This document shows positions 49,003 through 59,845 of a stretch of DNA of 64,000 nucleotides, piece after piece. Where the stretch lies: the NCBI GenBank assembly GCA_004123355.1, contig SCHM01000005.1, positions 1,116,001-1,180,000 of the forward strand, in the 5' to 3' direction. This DNA is from Amphirosellinia nigrospora. Taxonomy: Eukaryota; Ascomycota; Sordariomycetes; Xylariales; Xylariaceae. Both the position numbers and the translations under genes were made by a program. The notes under the pieces were generated by a model. It saw nothing but the letters and a program-made list of their open reading frames with translations, made no database searches and had not been told where the DNA came from. Each line of letters starts with the position of its first letter. Position 1 is the first letter of the stretch.

Positions 49003-50362
49003 TTATCGTCCTTGTGTCCATCGTTGCTTCCGCTCCTCTTTCTCCTCTTTAGTTTCTCTTCCAGGGCTTGTTCGCGTTTATCTTCCTCGCGTGCAAATAC
49101 CTCGGCTCTTCTCTCCTCCGTGTCAATATCTGACATTCCGGCTTCCATATCACTTGAACCTTCAGAGTCATAATATCGAGGACCTGCATCGTCTTCCTCG
49201 TCATCATAATCGATGAAATCATCGAGGTCCTCGTCGTAGTCTTCTTCATATGTACTCCGGCGATTCGCTCGTGGGGGTTCAAGAAGTCCACCGTGCCTAG
49301 GACGCTGATCACCTCTGGAAGGACCCTTACTCGCCGCGGCTCCGGGACGGGGTCGCGCGGTTCCTGCATAGCCAGTTGTTGCAGTCGCGGACTTCTTGAC
49401 TTTCTTGTCGGCAACATCGGTTGCCCCAGATGTCGACTTCGACTTGCCACCTGGCTTTGCGTCCTTTGAGGGGCCATTTCTTGAAGTAGCACGTGCTGAC
49501 GCTCCAGCGGGACCATTATCGCGCCCTGTCGTGGTGGCATTCCGACTGGTTCCAGTGTAAGATGCTCCCATTTTCCCCTTAGCGGCCGAGCCCACACCAG
49601 ATTTTTGCTCCGGCTTAGCGACCTCACGCTCTTTTTCGCCGGAGCTTTATCGGTCGATTTATGTTGAATCATACCGACTTTCCCCATAACCTCTTGAGCT
49701 TTTGCGCCACGCGCCATTATTTCCTTGAATGAACCCTTAGGCGCTTGCGATGGATTTGAAGTGGTCGGAGTTGTAGGGCAAGATTTTGACGGAGCCACTT
49801 TCGAGGCAGCAGGGGCGTGTTCATTTAGCTTGGGGCGACTGGATACTGTCGTAGGGCGTTTCGGCTGTATGGCACCAGTGGATGAAGCTGGTAATTTGCC
49901 ATTCGAAGTGGAAGCCGTGCGCTGGCTTGTAGAAGCGGGAGGTTCGTGTCGTCCGATCGTCGACGGCGAGCTAGTGCGATGGGGGAGAGTCGAGGAATGT
50001 ATCGAGGAGGCTCTGACTGGGCCAGCAGCTTTCACTGGTCGCGATACTGAGTACGACCGCTCCACAACCCGGCCCTCTCCATCACGGGTAACCTTACTAG
50101 TTGAGTAAGATCCATCAGGCTGTCTCGCCTTGGTCAGCTTGGTGGAGGTCGCGCCGTTCGCGCCATCTTCTGCCTTTCGCTTGATTCCCGAAGGCGCAGT
50201 CGGTTTGGGAGATGGGGCGGATGGTGCGGACGATGCCTGCCCACCGGAGATCTCTGCGAGGAGGTCTCCAATCTGTCGTCTCAGCCGGGTTAGAACGGGT
50301 TGACTCGCTAAAACGCTTCAATACAGAAAATAATCACGTCATGCAGCTATACGTACCGGCAT
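49003..50362 (-). CDS. SPT2: SPT2-like chromatin protein (histone chaperone)
   Basis: Nuclear H3-H4 chaperone acting with transcription elongation. The first exon is only six bases (50362-50357, ATG CCG). An 84-nt intron (50356-50273, GTACGT...CAG, branch TTCTAAC) leads to IGDLLAEISGGQASSAPSAP, giving the family start MPIGDLLAEISGG. The middle is Ser/Pro/Lys-rich and disordered. The C-terminal SPT2 domain shows SFKEIMARGAKAQEVMGKVG, DDFIDYDDEEDD, SDMEAGMSDIDTEERRAEVF and REEDKREQALEEKLKR. The true end, KEERKQRWTQGR, is out of frame by one base near 49045 and stops at 49003-49005. Another break sits in the T run at about 49632-49636, where EKEREVAKPEQKSG resumes. Identity rests on the C-terminal domain and is firm. 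Confidence 0.88.
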
Positions 50363-51222
50363 ATTGGCAGGATGGGTCTAGACGAGACGGCACAAGAGGG
50401 TCGTTTGCGAGCAAAGCCGATGGCCGTCAGAGGTAGTCGTGGGCCCGAGGAGTCATGGGGTGACGGGATATCGTGTGATGTGACTGTCCGTCCAGAGGCT
50501 GTATGTGGTATTGAGCAAGCAAGGGATGCAAAGGAAAAAAAAATTAAGGACTATTAGACGGCATCTCAAATTAACCACGGACTCTTACGGGCGATAAAGG
50601 GACGGATGCGGAGGCGATGGTGCACGAGCCCAAGGAACAAAGAATATAACTGAAAAGTTAAGGTTGCGACAGGAAACCTCACAATCAGATAAGAGTCTCG
50701 TGCTGTTTGTTCCCTGGGCCTGGGCAAATCAGCTGAGGGCGCATGCTGTGGCTGGGCTTGCGCGACGTCATTGGGCCTGCTTTGATTTGTCCCAACGCCA
50801 CATAGCCAGCCACAAGCTCTATAAATACATAGCAACCGTTATTCCCTTATCTTGAAATAATACAGCATCCGACGGCCCTAATCAGGTGATCTGGAAATGG
50901 GCTAGTCGCATATCAGCCCCACAGCAAACCCACGAATTATCAGTGTGGGTGACATTTTTATGGTGACTTTTCTAAACCAAGACAAATTCCCCATCCCACT
51001 TTCGACCTCATACCCAACACCCTCAGAGAACTCGAAGGCTCAGTCTCCGCCCAATCTTGCGGTTAAATCGATTGATTTCTCGTGTTCTACGAAACTCATA
51101 CTTTCCGTAAGTAAAACCAGCTTCTTCAGCCGCCAGGATTCATCTCGTCCACAGCCGCTACTGCTCGTTTTTTGCGATTGCGCATATCGACTAAACCCTG
51201 AGAAATAGGACCAACCACCAAA
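50363..51222. other. Divergent promoter region
   Basis: Upstream of SPT2 and of the ribosomal P2 gene. CTATAAATA lies at 50818-50826. The 150 bases before 51223 are pyrimidine- and A-rich, a usual leader for ribosomal protein genes. Confidence 0.45.
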
Positions 51223-51678
51223 ATGAAGCACCTCGCAGCTTACCTCCTCCTCGGCCTTGCCGGCAACACCTCGCCTTCGGCGAAGGACATCAAGAAGGTC
51301 CTCGACTCCGTTGGTATTGAGGCTGACGATGACCGTCTGGAGTCGCTCCTCTCTGAGCTCAAGGGCAAGGACATTAACGAGGTACGGCTATACAGTTCGT
51401 CCATAACACGAGAACCAATGTACTAACAATAAACTTTGCAGCTGATCGCCGAGGGTTCCTCCAAGCTTGCCTCCGTCCCTAGCGGTGGTGCTGGTGGCGC
51501 TGCTGCTGCCGGTGGTGCTGCGGTGGCGCTGGTGGTGCTGCCGCCGAGGAGAAGGCTGAGGAGAAGGAAGAGGGTACGCTTGCATTTCTGACTACTATAC
51601 TGGATTATGGGTTTGCTAACGCTCTGGACAGAGAAGGAGGAGTCCGACGACGACATGGGATTCGGTCTCTTCGACTAA
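51223..51678 (+). CDS. RPP2: 60S acidic ribosomal protein P2
   Basis: Stalk protein of the large ribosomal subunit; recruits translation GTPases. Exons 51223-51381, 51442-51573 and 51632-51678; introns of 60 nt (branch TACTAAC at 51421-51427) and 58 nt. The N-terminus [20 protein letters not shown] and the helix [19 protein letters not shown] are typical of P2. A flexible Ala/Gly hinge and the conserved acidic tail [12 protein letters not shown] follow. In exon 2 the hinge loses one base around 51516-51525 (GCTGCGGTGG): as given, the frame runs into Val/Leu/Arg codons and loses the acidic tail. Because the tail is required and the gene is highly conserved, I take this as a sequence error. Confidence 0.96.
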
Positions 51679-52756
51679 GCATCTTGCATCACCTCTTACA
51701 GCAACGAAGTCAAATGATATTGGGGAACTGGTACAAAAATGGGCTACGATGGTCGTGCATGGCATCTGGCGTGGAAGGGTTTGCATTTGATGGTTCTCCA
51801 GTACCTAAGAGTCAGATGAGATATCCACAATCGGTTAAGGCAAATATATCCGGTCCTGCTTCTCCAATTCCTATTGTCCCAGCTGCATTTGTGAAAACAT
51901 GACATGAAAAAATATGGTACTGGTCCAGGTATGTGTAAGTGATTGCGCCGTACTTAATTAAAGAAGCAATATTCGGTACCAAGCATGGCCTTGGTCGCCT
52001 TATATATTATCCTATGGTATAAACAACGTAGCTTCCCGAAGTTTGTCTTCAAATCCTCCTACTGGGATTGGATGTATGTCGATATCTTGTTTTCAGAACC
52101 TGATTTTGTTTCCTACGCCTTTTGATAGGGGAGTCAGGTGTGATCAACATTTGGTGGGCATTATGTTGCGAATACCTCACTTACAGATACCATGGAACGA
52201 ACACCCAGAGGCTCTAAAGGGGAAACCCGAAAAATAATAATAAGAGAAAAGCAAGATACAGGGTTGCATACGGTATAGTGTGTACAAGTACCTACTTAAC
52301 GTAGCCCTCTTAATTATGAGGCACTGATGAGTAGATTTTTGTAGGTAGGTAGGTCCAGAGGTAGCTGTATGATGCGAACGCCGAATGCATAATGTTCATA
52401 GAATTAAGTCCCATTCAAGGCGACGTGCCAATTGGCCGGAACATTGGATAGTGGGGGAAGTTAAAAAGTCGTTGCCCGATCAACGGCGGAAAATGGGGAA
52501 ATGTGGGGTTATAGTGATTCTCATCCCCAATCCAAGTACGCGACAAACACTCCCACTTTACGCACTCTATTGTTGACCATCTCAGCATCCACCCTATAGC
52601 TTTTTCTCCGGTTTTGGGATCATGGGCAGCACCGACACGTAAAACATTTACTATATTGATACGATTGCCCTAAAAATTGCCAATTCGACACGCTAGAATA
52701 AGTTTGCTCTCATCAAATCGGACATATACAGCTGAGAAGATAAACACACCCCAATT
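51679..52756. other. Intergenic spacer with microsatellite
   Basis: No supported gene. GTAGGTAGGTAGGT occurs at 52341-52354. Confidence 0.5.
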
Positions 52757-55520
52757 ATGGCAACGGCAATGCCCACGCCAGCCGACGCCGATGGATGGCA
52801 GTCGGCTGCCCTCTCGAGGAAGTCATCGTTGCGATCAAGTCTGAGGAGGAATATTCCGAGGCCACAGTTCAGTCGCGCCGAATCGAATCCAGTGCTAGAC
52901 GCGCACGCGTCCCGACCCCAATCTCAGGCGCACTCGCATTCCCAGCTACCCGGCGATAGCTCCGATGACGAAATCCCAGTGCCTATGGGGCTGAGTGCTT
53001 TCACAAAAGCGCTTTTGGACGATGGTGGGGATGCGGCCGGGAAGGACTATGGTCGCGTCCGAACAAGAGCCCAAAGCCATCGAGCATCTTCGCCGCCGGT
53101 GCAGCCCGAACAACAGAAGCCCATCAAGCGACGTAGTGTGCTTAGTGCTTCGGTAACCTCAATTAGCGACGAAAAGCGACAAACTCGCGCCAACAGTGCG
53201 CAACCATCAACACGACCAACTTCACCAGCTCGAAGCCAAGCCAGCAAGGATGCCAGTCCCGTCAGGAAGCGAGTAGTACGACTAAGCACTACATCACAAG
53301 GGTCTTCTGCTTCTGCCGCCTCGCAATACAAGCCCGCCAAGAGGAGATCTACATCAACATCGTTGTCCGCATCGCAAAGCCGGACAAGGCCGTCAAGTGC
53401 CGACGGTAGTATCGAAGAGAAGGCTAATAATTCGGAAATAAAGGACAGGGAAATCAACACGCCTGGTCAACAGGGCCGCGTGGTCAGGATAGCGATGGGG
53501 TCATCTGGGACTAGGGGTCGTCCAACTGGTTCCTCTGCAGTATCCTCGAAACGTGCGGACTCAGCCTCTCGCGGGGTTGACAGCGACTTACCAGACGAGC
53601 CACAAACGGCTCCTCGTCATCAACCGGAAACAAGTTTTGGGAGCATTTCGCGGGGAGGCACCAATGGCCAGCGGGCCCGAGTTGAAGAGAACCTAGCCCT
53701 CCAAAGCTCGACTCGAGTGAAGAGAATAGGCAAAACCCCTGGGAGTTTTCTCAGTGGGCCAGCCCGTCGAGGTCCCAGGAGACAGAGTGAAGAAGATGCC
53801 GGAAATGAGAACGAATTCCTCGGTTCTAATCAGGATCCTGAAAACCAGCAGTCAAACGACCTCATCGATCTAGAGCCGGTCGATAATCTTGCGCCATCTT
53901 ACTATGCACCCGACCGCATTACCTCTGGGAGCCCTGTTAGCGCCAAGTCTTCATCACGAGCTGGGTTGTATCGAAAGTCGCCTATAGAAGATAGGGAGCC
54001 AGATTTACGGTCGCATCGAAAATCGCCTGACAGGGACGAAATCATCATTCCACACTACAGGATTCCACCACCAAGAGCGGACATACCCTCAAGACATGAT
54101 CAGGAAAACGAAGCCCCGCCGACCTTCAAGAGGGAAAAACCTGCTGGAGGTTTACTTCTCGAAAAAGACTTTGCCAAGCCAGGAGCTCGCTCAGTTAATA
54201 CGGATGCAAATGCTCTGCGCCCTACCTCTCCAGAAAGAAAAGCACTGAGTTCCCTAAGCCACAACACGCCACGCCGAGCGGTTCCTCCACCTCCGCCAAA
54301 GATGTCTATTTTGGATGCCGCTACGTCCACCGCTGGTGCAGCCACTACATCTCAAGCACGACGGCGGAATTATATGAAAGTCAACGGGAAATGTTACACC
54401 CGTATTGACTCTCTAGGCCGAGGGGGGAGTGGCAAGGTTTACCGGGTAGCTGCCGATAACGGTAGCATGTTTGCACTTAAACGTGTTTCAATTGAAAATG
54501 CAGACGAGAACACTGTCCGAGGTTATAAAGGGGAAATCGAACTCCTCAAGAAACTCACCAAAGTCGAGCGCGTCATTACTCTCTTCGACTATGAAATGAA
54601 CGAAGAAAAGCAAATTTTAAGTCTGGTAAGTTTTATCCATGTCGAATATTCCTTTTCAAGGGCCATGCTAATGAGATGAGTAGCTTATGGAGATGGGCGA
54701 AATCGACCTTCACAAAGTTATAAGCAGAAGAATGTCCCCGGACAACGCAAAGTTTGACCCAGTATTTGTCAGGTTTTATTGGCAAGAAATGCTGGAATGT
54801 CTCGCCGCTGTTCATGCTTACGACATCGTGCACTCCGACCTAAAACCAGCCAATTTCGTAGTGGTACAAGGCCGTCTCAAACTCATCGACTTTGGCATTG
54901 CCAATGCGATCCAGACCGAAGAGACAGTCAACGTCCACCGCGAGACACAGATCGGCACCCCAAATTACATGAGCCCAGAGAGCTTGATCGACTCAAACAC
55001 AACAGATTCAGGGGGCCGGAGAATCAACACCAACCCCACACATCAGAAATTAATGAAGCTGGGCAAGCCTAGCGATATCTGGAGTTTAGGCTGCATACTA
55101 TTCCAAATGGTGTACGGACAACCGCCCTTTGGACACATTCCCAACCAGATGGCTCGCTGCCATGCTATCATCAACTGGCAGTACGAGATCGAGTTCCGCG
55201 AGCGCGGCATGGGCGACGTCCCCGTACCACCTAGTTTGCTGCGAACGATGAAGCGATGCCTGAGCCGCGATCAGCGTCTCCGACCAACCTGCGAGGAACT
55301 ACTAGCTCCCAACGACCCCTTCTTGTACCCCATCGAGACACCGGACGGCTCGCTACCCATCTCCGAGGAGTTACTCGGTAGAATCATCCAAAGCGTCGTA
55401 ACACGATGTCGCGACCGCATGCCCACTGACGCTGAGGTCCTTAGCGTCTGGCCACAGGCCTACTGGGGGAGTGTTGCCAAAACGATCGGACGAGAGGCGA
55501 GACCAGTCGACGGGAGGTGA
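52757..55520 (+). CDS. MPS1: MPS1/TTK-type spindle-checkpoint protein kinase
   Basis: Dual-specificity kinase of the spindle assembly checkpoint and spindle pole duplication. Two exons, 52757-54625 and 54684-55520, with a 58-nt intron (GTAAGT...TAG); 901 residues and no frame break. Residues 1-535 are disordered, Ser/Arg-rich. The kinase domain (about 545-860) begins YTRIDSLGRGGSGKVYRV (Gly loop), with the lysine in MFALKRVS, the catalytic loop HSDLKPANF (HSD in place of HRD is usual for MPS1), DFGIAN, and an activation segment ending GTPNYMSPES. KPSDIWSLGCILFQMVYGQP follows. The tail ends REARPVDGR. The HSD loop and the segment QIGTPNYMSPE separate it from other kinase families. Confidence 0.95.
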
Positions 55521-56771
55521 CGACACGCCTAAAAGGAACGAGGAGGAGGAAACCGGAAAATGTTATTTGATAATGAACGTTTACGAATTGTGGAAAAGCC
55601 AGGAGTTTTGCTTTGGGGAAGCTTCTTCTTTTTAAAAGAAAAGAATTGGAATTTGGGCGGAGTATTGTGTGTATATTGCCATCGTCGTTGGATTCGGACC
55701 TGGATACCATTATATCCATTCCCCCCGTCTCTTTACAGATGGCTCGTGTTCAATTACTTGGTATGGCCGGAGGCCATGGATATTCCCCATTAGTTTTGTC
55801 TTCTCGATGTCTTTTACTCCTTCGTCGCTACCTTGTCGGATAATAGCTGCGGAGTTTACGAGGGGGCTTGCTTTCTGCATAGAGAGGGAGAACGGCCGGA
55901 TTAGCGACGCTTTTTACAGCTTCGTCTCGATGAGAAGAGACGAGGTTTTAGTTCAATTCTACAATGTAATCGTCATTCACTTGTTCAATCTCGATACATG
56001 TTGTCGAAAAGGTCGGTGATTCTAGTCCTTGAATGTGAAATGTAGCGGCAAGGGTGTGAATACCTTCTGCGGCTAATAGATGACTTTTCCGTTTCTGGGC
56101 TCAAGATTCTGTGCTTATTGCTATTCGTGTTTTACGGAAATCCACTATCCCGAAGAACCAGTAATTTAGAGCTGTATATATGCTTTGCCGCCAACGTTAC
56201 AGAGTAGCTCCGCCGGCCGCACGACAGGCGATAAATTTCTGTGACTGCCCACCACTTAATACTGTGCTATAATCACGAGATCGCACGTATGTATATATAA
56301 CTATTCCTACTGTTCAAGGATCCTAATTATAAATCCATTTATACGACCATCACTCAGAATTGTTGCGTTGTTCATTTGGGCACGTATCTTTTGTCACATA
56401 GACAGAATTATCGGAACATGAGGTGCTTGCCTCATAATATACAATTTATGATATATGTAGAGCTCCCAGCGCTGTAGATACATCGGCTCCTATGGTCCTT
56501 TGTAGTAGTACAAGTATCGTATACATTTTCCGTAGGACTTCGATAGATGGTCGTGAAACGGCCAGGGTTTTTAGGAGAATATCTCCGTATTCATAGTTGC
56601 TCGTCATAAAACCGCTCGCTGGAAACGGACCCAGAAGCGCCTGGATACCCTCCGCCTCTTCACACTGCCAAAATAAGGCCTGTTTATGTGTGTAATACCG
56701 GTGCTCGACACGTCGCCTGCTCGAGTACACCTTCCGGAAACTCTCCCGTCTCCCCTCTTAGATGATACTCA
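55521..56771. other. Intergenic between convergent genes
   Basis: 3' flanks of MPS1 and the mitochondrial L21 gene. No domain in the short frames at 55560-56019 or 56446-56730. Confidence 0.5.
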
Positions 56772-57400
56772 TCAGACGGCGGGCTCCACAAGCTTGAACT
56801 CGCTAATGCGCAGGATGGTGTACTTGTGCTTGCTCGTGACGCGCTGGGACCTCCGATTCCTCTGCTTCGTCTTGATCTTGATGCGCAGGGGCTCGCTCTC
56901 GGTGCCGAGCACGGTGGCGCGGCACACGAACAGGGACGAGTCGATCCAGGGAGCGCCTTTTAGTGTGTAGTCTCGTGATCCGATGACGGAGGCGTGGTCT
57001 AGCCGTAGCACGTCGCCGGGTAGCACGCCGGGCATCTTGAAAGGTAGGCGGATCTGGTCGCCCTCGGTCACTAGGTAGGGGCGCCCGTGTATGTGGGCTG
57101 TGATGTAGTGTCCGGGCTGCGCGCGCAGTAGGGGAACAGCTGGGAGAGGGATTCCTTGGCCTCGGCTGGTGAAGGCGCAGCGGGTGCTTCTTTCTGGGGT
57201 CTCGAGGGCATAGTGGGTGGTATGCTGGTCTGCGATGGTGACGGTGATGTTGCGGGGGTGACATTCTGCATTTTGGTGGCCGTTGTCGAGAGAGCGCGGG
57301 ACGGCAGGAGGAAGGCGGGCGGGAGACGTGTGAGAGGTGTCCTCAGCTCCAGGACGGAGCGCAGCAATGATCTGCTCATTTTGGTGGTCGTAACATGCAC
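56772..57400 (-). CDS. Mitochondrial ribosomal protein bL21m
   Basis: Large-subunit mitoribosome protein. The N-terminus is a mitochondrial presequence rich in Arg, Leu and Ser; it can start at 57400 (MHVTTTK) or, more typically, at 57379 (MSRSLLRSVLELRTPLTRLP). A Pro/Ser linker leads to AKESLSQLFP. There the frame breaks in the C run (about 57127-57131) and continues LLRAQPGHYITAHIHGRPYL, the L21 domain. This has TEGDQIRLPFKMPGVLPGD and, at the end, the rRNA-binding RIKIKTKQRNRRSQR and GHR-type KHKYTILRISEF, stop at 56772-56774. One added base gives about 209 residues, normal for the family. No intron seen. Confidence 0.93.
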
Positions 57401-57808
57401 CTGGCAAGTTGAATTGGCGTGCTAAACTGCTCGAGATGTGTTACTTAGATAGCCTTGTTGAACCTACAACTTGACGACGTTGAACGCCGCGAGCTTGGCT
57501 AGCGGAGGGTCCACTTATCGAGAAAAATATAGTGGAGGCATACTGTTTTTCCGACCGTTTCAATTGGCCCCTCCATCAGGTTAGGTACCTAGTCTAGATC
57601 TGCCATTGACTGAAGCAGGGGGCCGATAGTGGGACGTCGCTCCACTCTCCCGCCACTATCAATCCAATGCGATAAGTCACTTTTCTACAGTGCTGCTGTT
57701 TATCTTCGCAACGCCTCTAACGATCGCAACGACAAGAACAACCACAACCACGAGCCGACATAAAATTAGCCCGCGTCAAAGTCCCTCTCGAGGGCAAATC
57801 TACCCGCC
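57401..57808. other. Divergent promoter region
   Basis: Shared by the bL21m and NSA2 genes; no coding content recognised. Confidence 0.5.
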
Positions 57809-59845
57809 ATGCCTCAAAATGAGTATATGGAACGGCATACGAAGGAGCATGGCCGACGCCTGGTACGCATATCGCCATAACTATAAATCAGCAATTGCTG
57901 ACTTGTCTCGAAAGGATCATGAAGAAAGGACGCGGAAACGGGAGGCTAGAGAGGCGCACTCCATCTCCAAGAAGGCCACCAACCTGCGTGGCTTCAAGGC
58001 CAAGAGTGAGCAACGTCGAGCGCATTTTGGGATATGCATTTGCTGATGGCAATGTCGCAGTGTTCCAGCAGGAACGACATAAGCACAAGATCCAGATGAG
58101 AAAGCAGATCAAAGCTATGTACGTCACCACCACGAGCGACACGCTGTCCGGTCGACATCGAACACATACGAGCAACCGATATACTAACAAGTTCTCAGGG
58201 AGGAGAAGAATGTCAAATCTGCCGGAGATAAAGACCCGAGCCAACCTCTCCCGAGCTATCTACTTGACAGAAACAATCCTCAACAGGCGAAAGCGCTTTC
58301 GAGCGCTATCAAGAATCGCCGTTCGGAGAAGGTACCGTGCCGTCTATGCTTGAATCGTTTATAAAGTGGGAAACTAACAAAATGGAAAAACAGAGCGCTA
58401 GATACAGCGTCCCCATTCCAAAAGTTGCGGGTACGTCAACTCCCTTGGACCCTACTTTTGAATAAGCTGTAGCAGATGGTTGCCGGATTCCAATAACTTG
58501 GAAATCTTAAACATCCACAATCCCCAAATGGCCTTGCTGACACGGAACTTTTTCGGTCTTTAGGCATAAGTAAGTCCCCCCTGTCAACGACTATACTTGG
58601 AGCTTGTTGCTAACTATGACTAGGCGAGGTTAGTGGTCCAGAAATATGCAACGTTGTTCGTCCATGCTCATTGAATCACAGGAAGATATGTTCAAAGTTA
58701 TCAATACTGGCAAGCGAAAGCACAAATGTAAGACTTTCCCCAGACTGCCCTTCATCCCGTTTGCCTTGTCTGAGATGAATATACTTTCCCATCAACCTCT
58801 CCTTTATACTCCGAGCACCATCGACACGTCTTGAATGACTACTATCATAACATCTGCTAACTTTGGACTGAACAGCTTGGAAACGGATGATAACAAAGCC
58901 AACTTTTGTGTATGTGACCTAAAAGGAACCCGTCGTCAACTCGGTGGCCAGTTGTCAATATGGGGGAGCAAACATAAGCGGGACTCGAATAGATAGTCTT
59001 CGAAGCACCCTCTTCCTTCGTCGAAAGTGGTGTCTGGGTTGACGCTGGCCTCCTACCACCATATTATTTCGTGTTTCAATTTACTAATACTTGTTTCTAG
59101 TGGTCCTGACTTCACTCGTCGGCCAGTCAAGTACGAAAGGTTTATTCGTCCCATGGAAAGTAACCTTCTGTATCCCTATATAGGGAACTCGTCGACTAAC
59201 AGGTGGCTACAGGGCTTGAGGTATAAATCGGCTCATGTAACGAACAAGGAACTGGCCGTGACTTGCCAGCTCCCTATCATCTCAGTCAAGAAGAATCCCA
59301 GCCAACAATTATATACCCAACTAGGAGTAAGGAAACATCAAATACGCTTTATTTTTACTTTTTTTGGTCGCTGTTGGTAGCGAGCTACTCTCTCGGATCT
59401 ATATTATATCTGGAGGCTTCCAAAAGACCCGCAAATGATGGGTTTGACGTACAAATAACTGACTTTCAATTAGGTTCTGACCAAAGGCACCATAATCGAA
59501 GCAAGTAGCCTTCTACATCTCTACATAGGGAACTCATCAACTAACAGGTGGCTACAGGTCAATGTCTCAGAGCTCGGTCTTACCACAGCTGGTGGAAAAG
59601 TAGTTTGGGGTCGATGGTGAGTTCACGTAGACTGATTTGAATGATACCTGGGTACCTCATTACTAACTGTGTTTATAGTATGTCAAATATCTTTATCTTA
59701 CTGGATTATCCCATGTCTTGTCCAATGCGAACTCGCTTTGGACACAATATCGCATACATCGAGTTAGCTAACATCATCTGCAGACGCCCAAATCACCAAC
59801 AACCCCGAGATGGATGGTTGTGTCAACGCTGTCCTGCTTACTTAA
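57809..59845 (+). CDS. NSA2: Ribosome biogenesis protein NSA2 (pre-60S factor), 14 exons
   Basis: Nucleolar factor for 27S rRNA processing in pre-60S particles. Exons: 57809-57862, 57915-58005, 58061-58118, 58199-58331, 58394-58430, 58564-58569, 58624-58628, 58682-58727, 58876-58909, 59101-59155, 59213-59326, 59474-59500, 59558-59615 and 59784-59845. They sum to 780 nt, 259 residues; yeast Nsa2 is 261. Reading: [18 protein letters not shown], then [104 protein letters not shown]. Unusual points: exons 6 and 7 are 6 and 5 nt. Introns 10 and 12 are near-copies with GA and GC donors. The last intron's donor is one base off (GGTGAGT at 59616). Most other junctions are GT-AG. Frame stays open only with these junctions. 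Confidence 0.96.
59156..59212 (+). repeat. Introner-like intron, copy 1 (NSA2 intron 10)
   Basis: 57 nt between the Met and Gly codons of RPM-GLRY. It begins GAAAGTAACC and ends CTAACAGGTGGCTACAG, with branch GACTAAC. It matches copy 2 (59501-59557) at 49 of 57 positions without gaps; seven of the eight differences are transitions, and the eighth is the second base. Start GTAACC (position 5 on) pairs with GGCTAC at the end except for one base. Confidence 0.8.
59501..59557 (+). repeat. Introner-like intron, copy 2 (NSA2 intron 12)
   Basis: 57 nt between the Glu and Val codons of TIIE-VNVS. It begins GCAAGTAGCC (a GC-AG intron with otherwise consensus donor) and ends CTAACAGGTGGCTACAG. GTAGCC at positions 5-10 is an exact reverse complement of GGCTAC near the 3' end, so the intron can fold with its two ends together. 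Confidence 0.8.

Noticed and set aside
53047-53460. Long minus-strand frame inside MPS1
   Set aside because: Antisense shadow of a Ser/Arg-rich disordered coding region.
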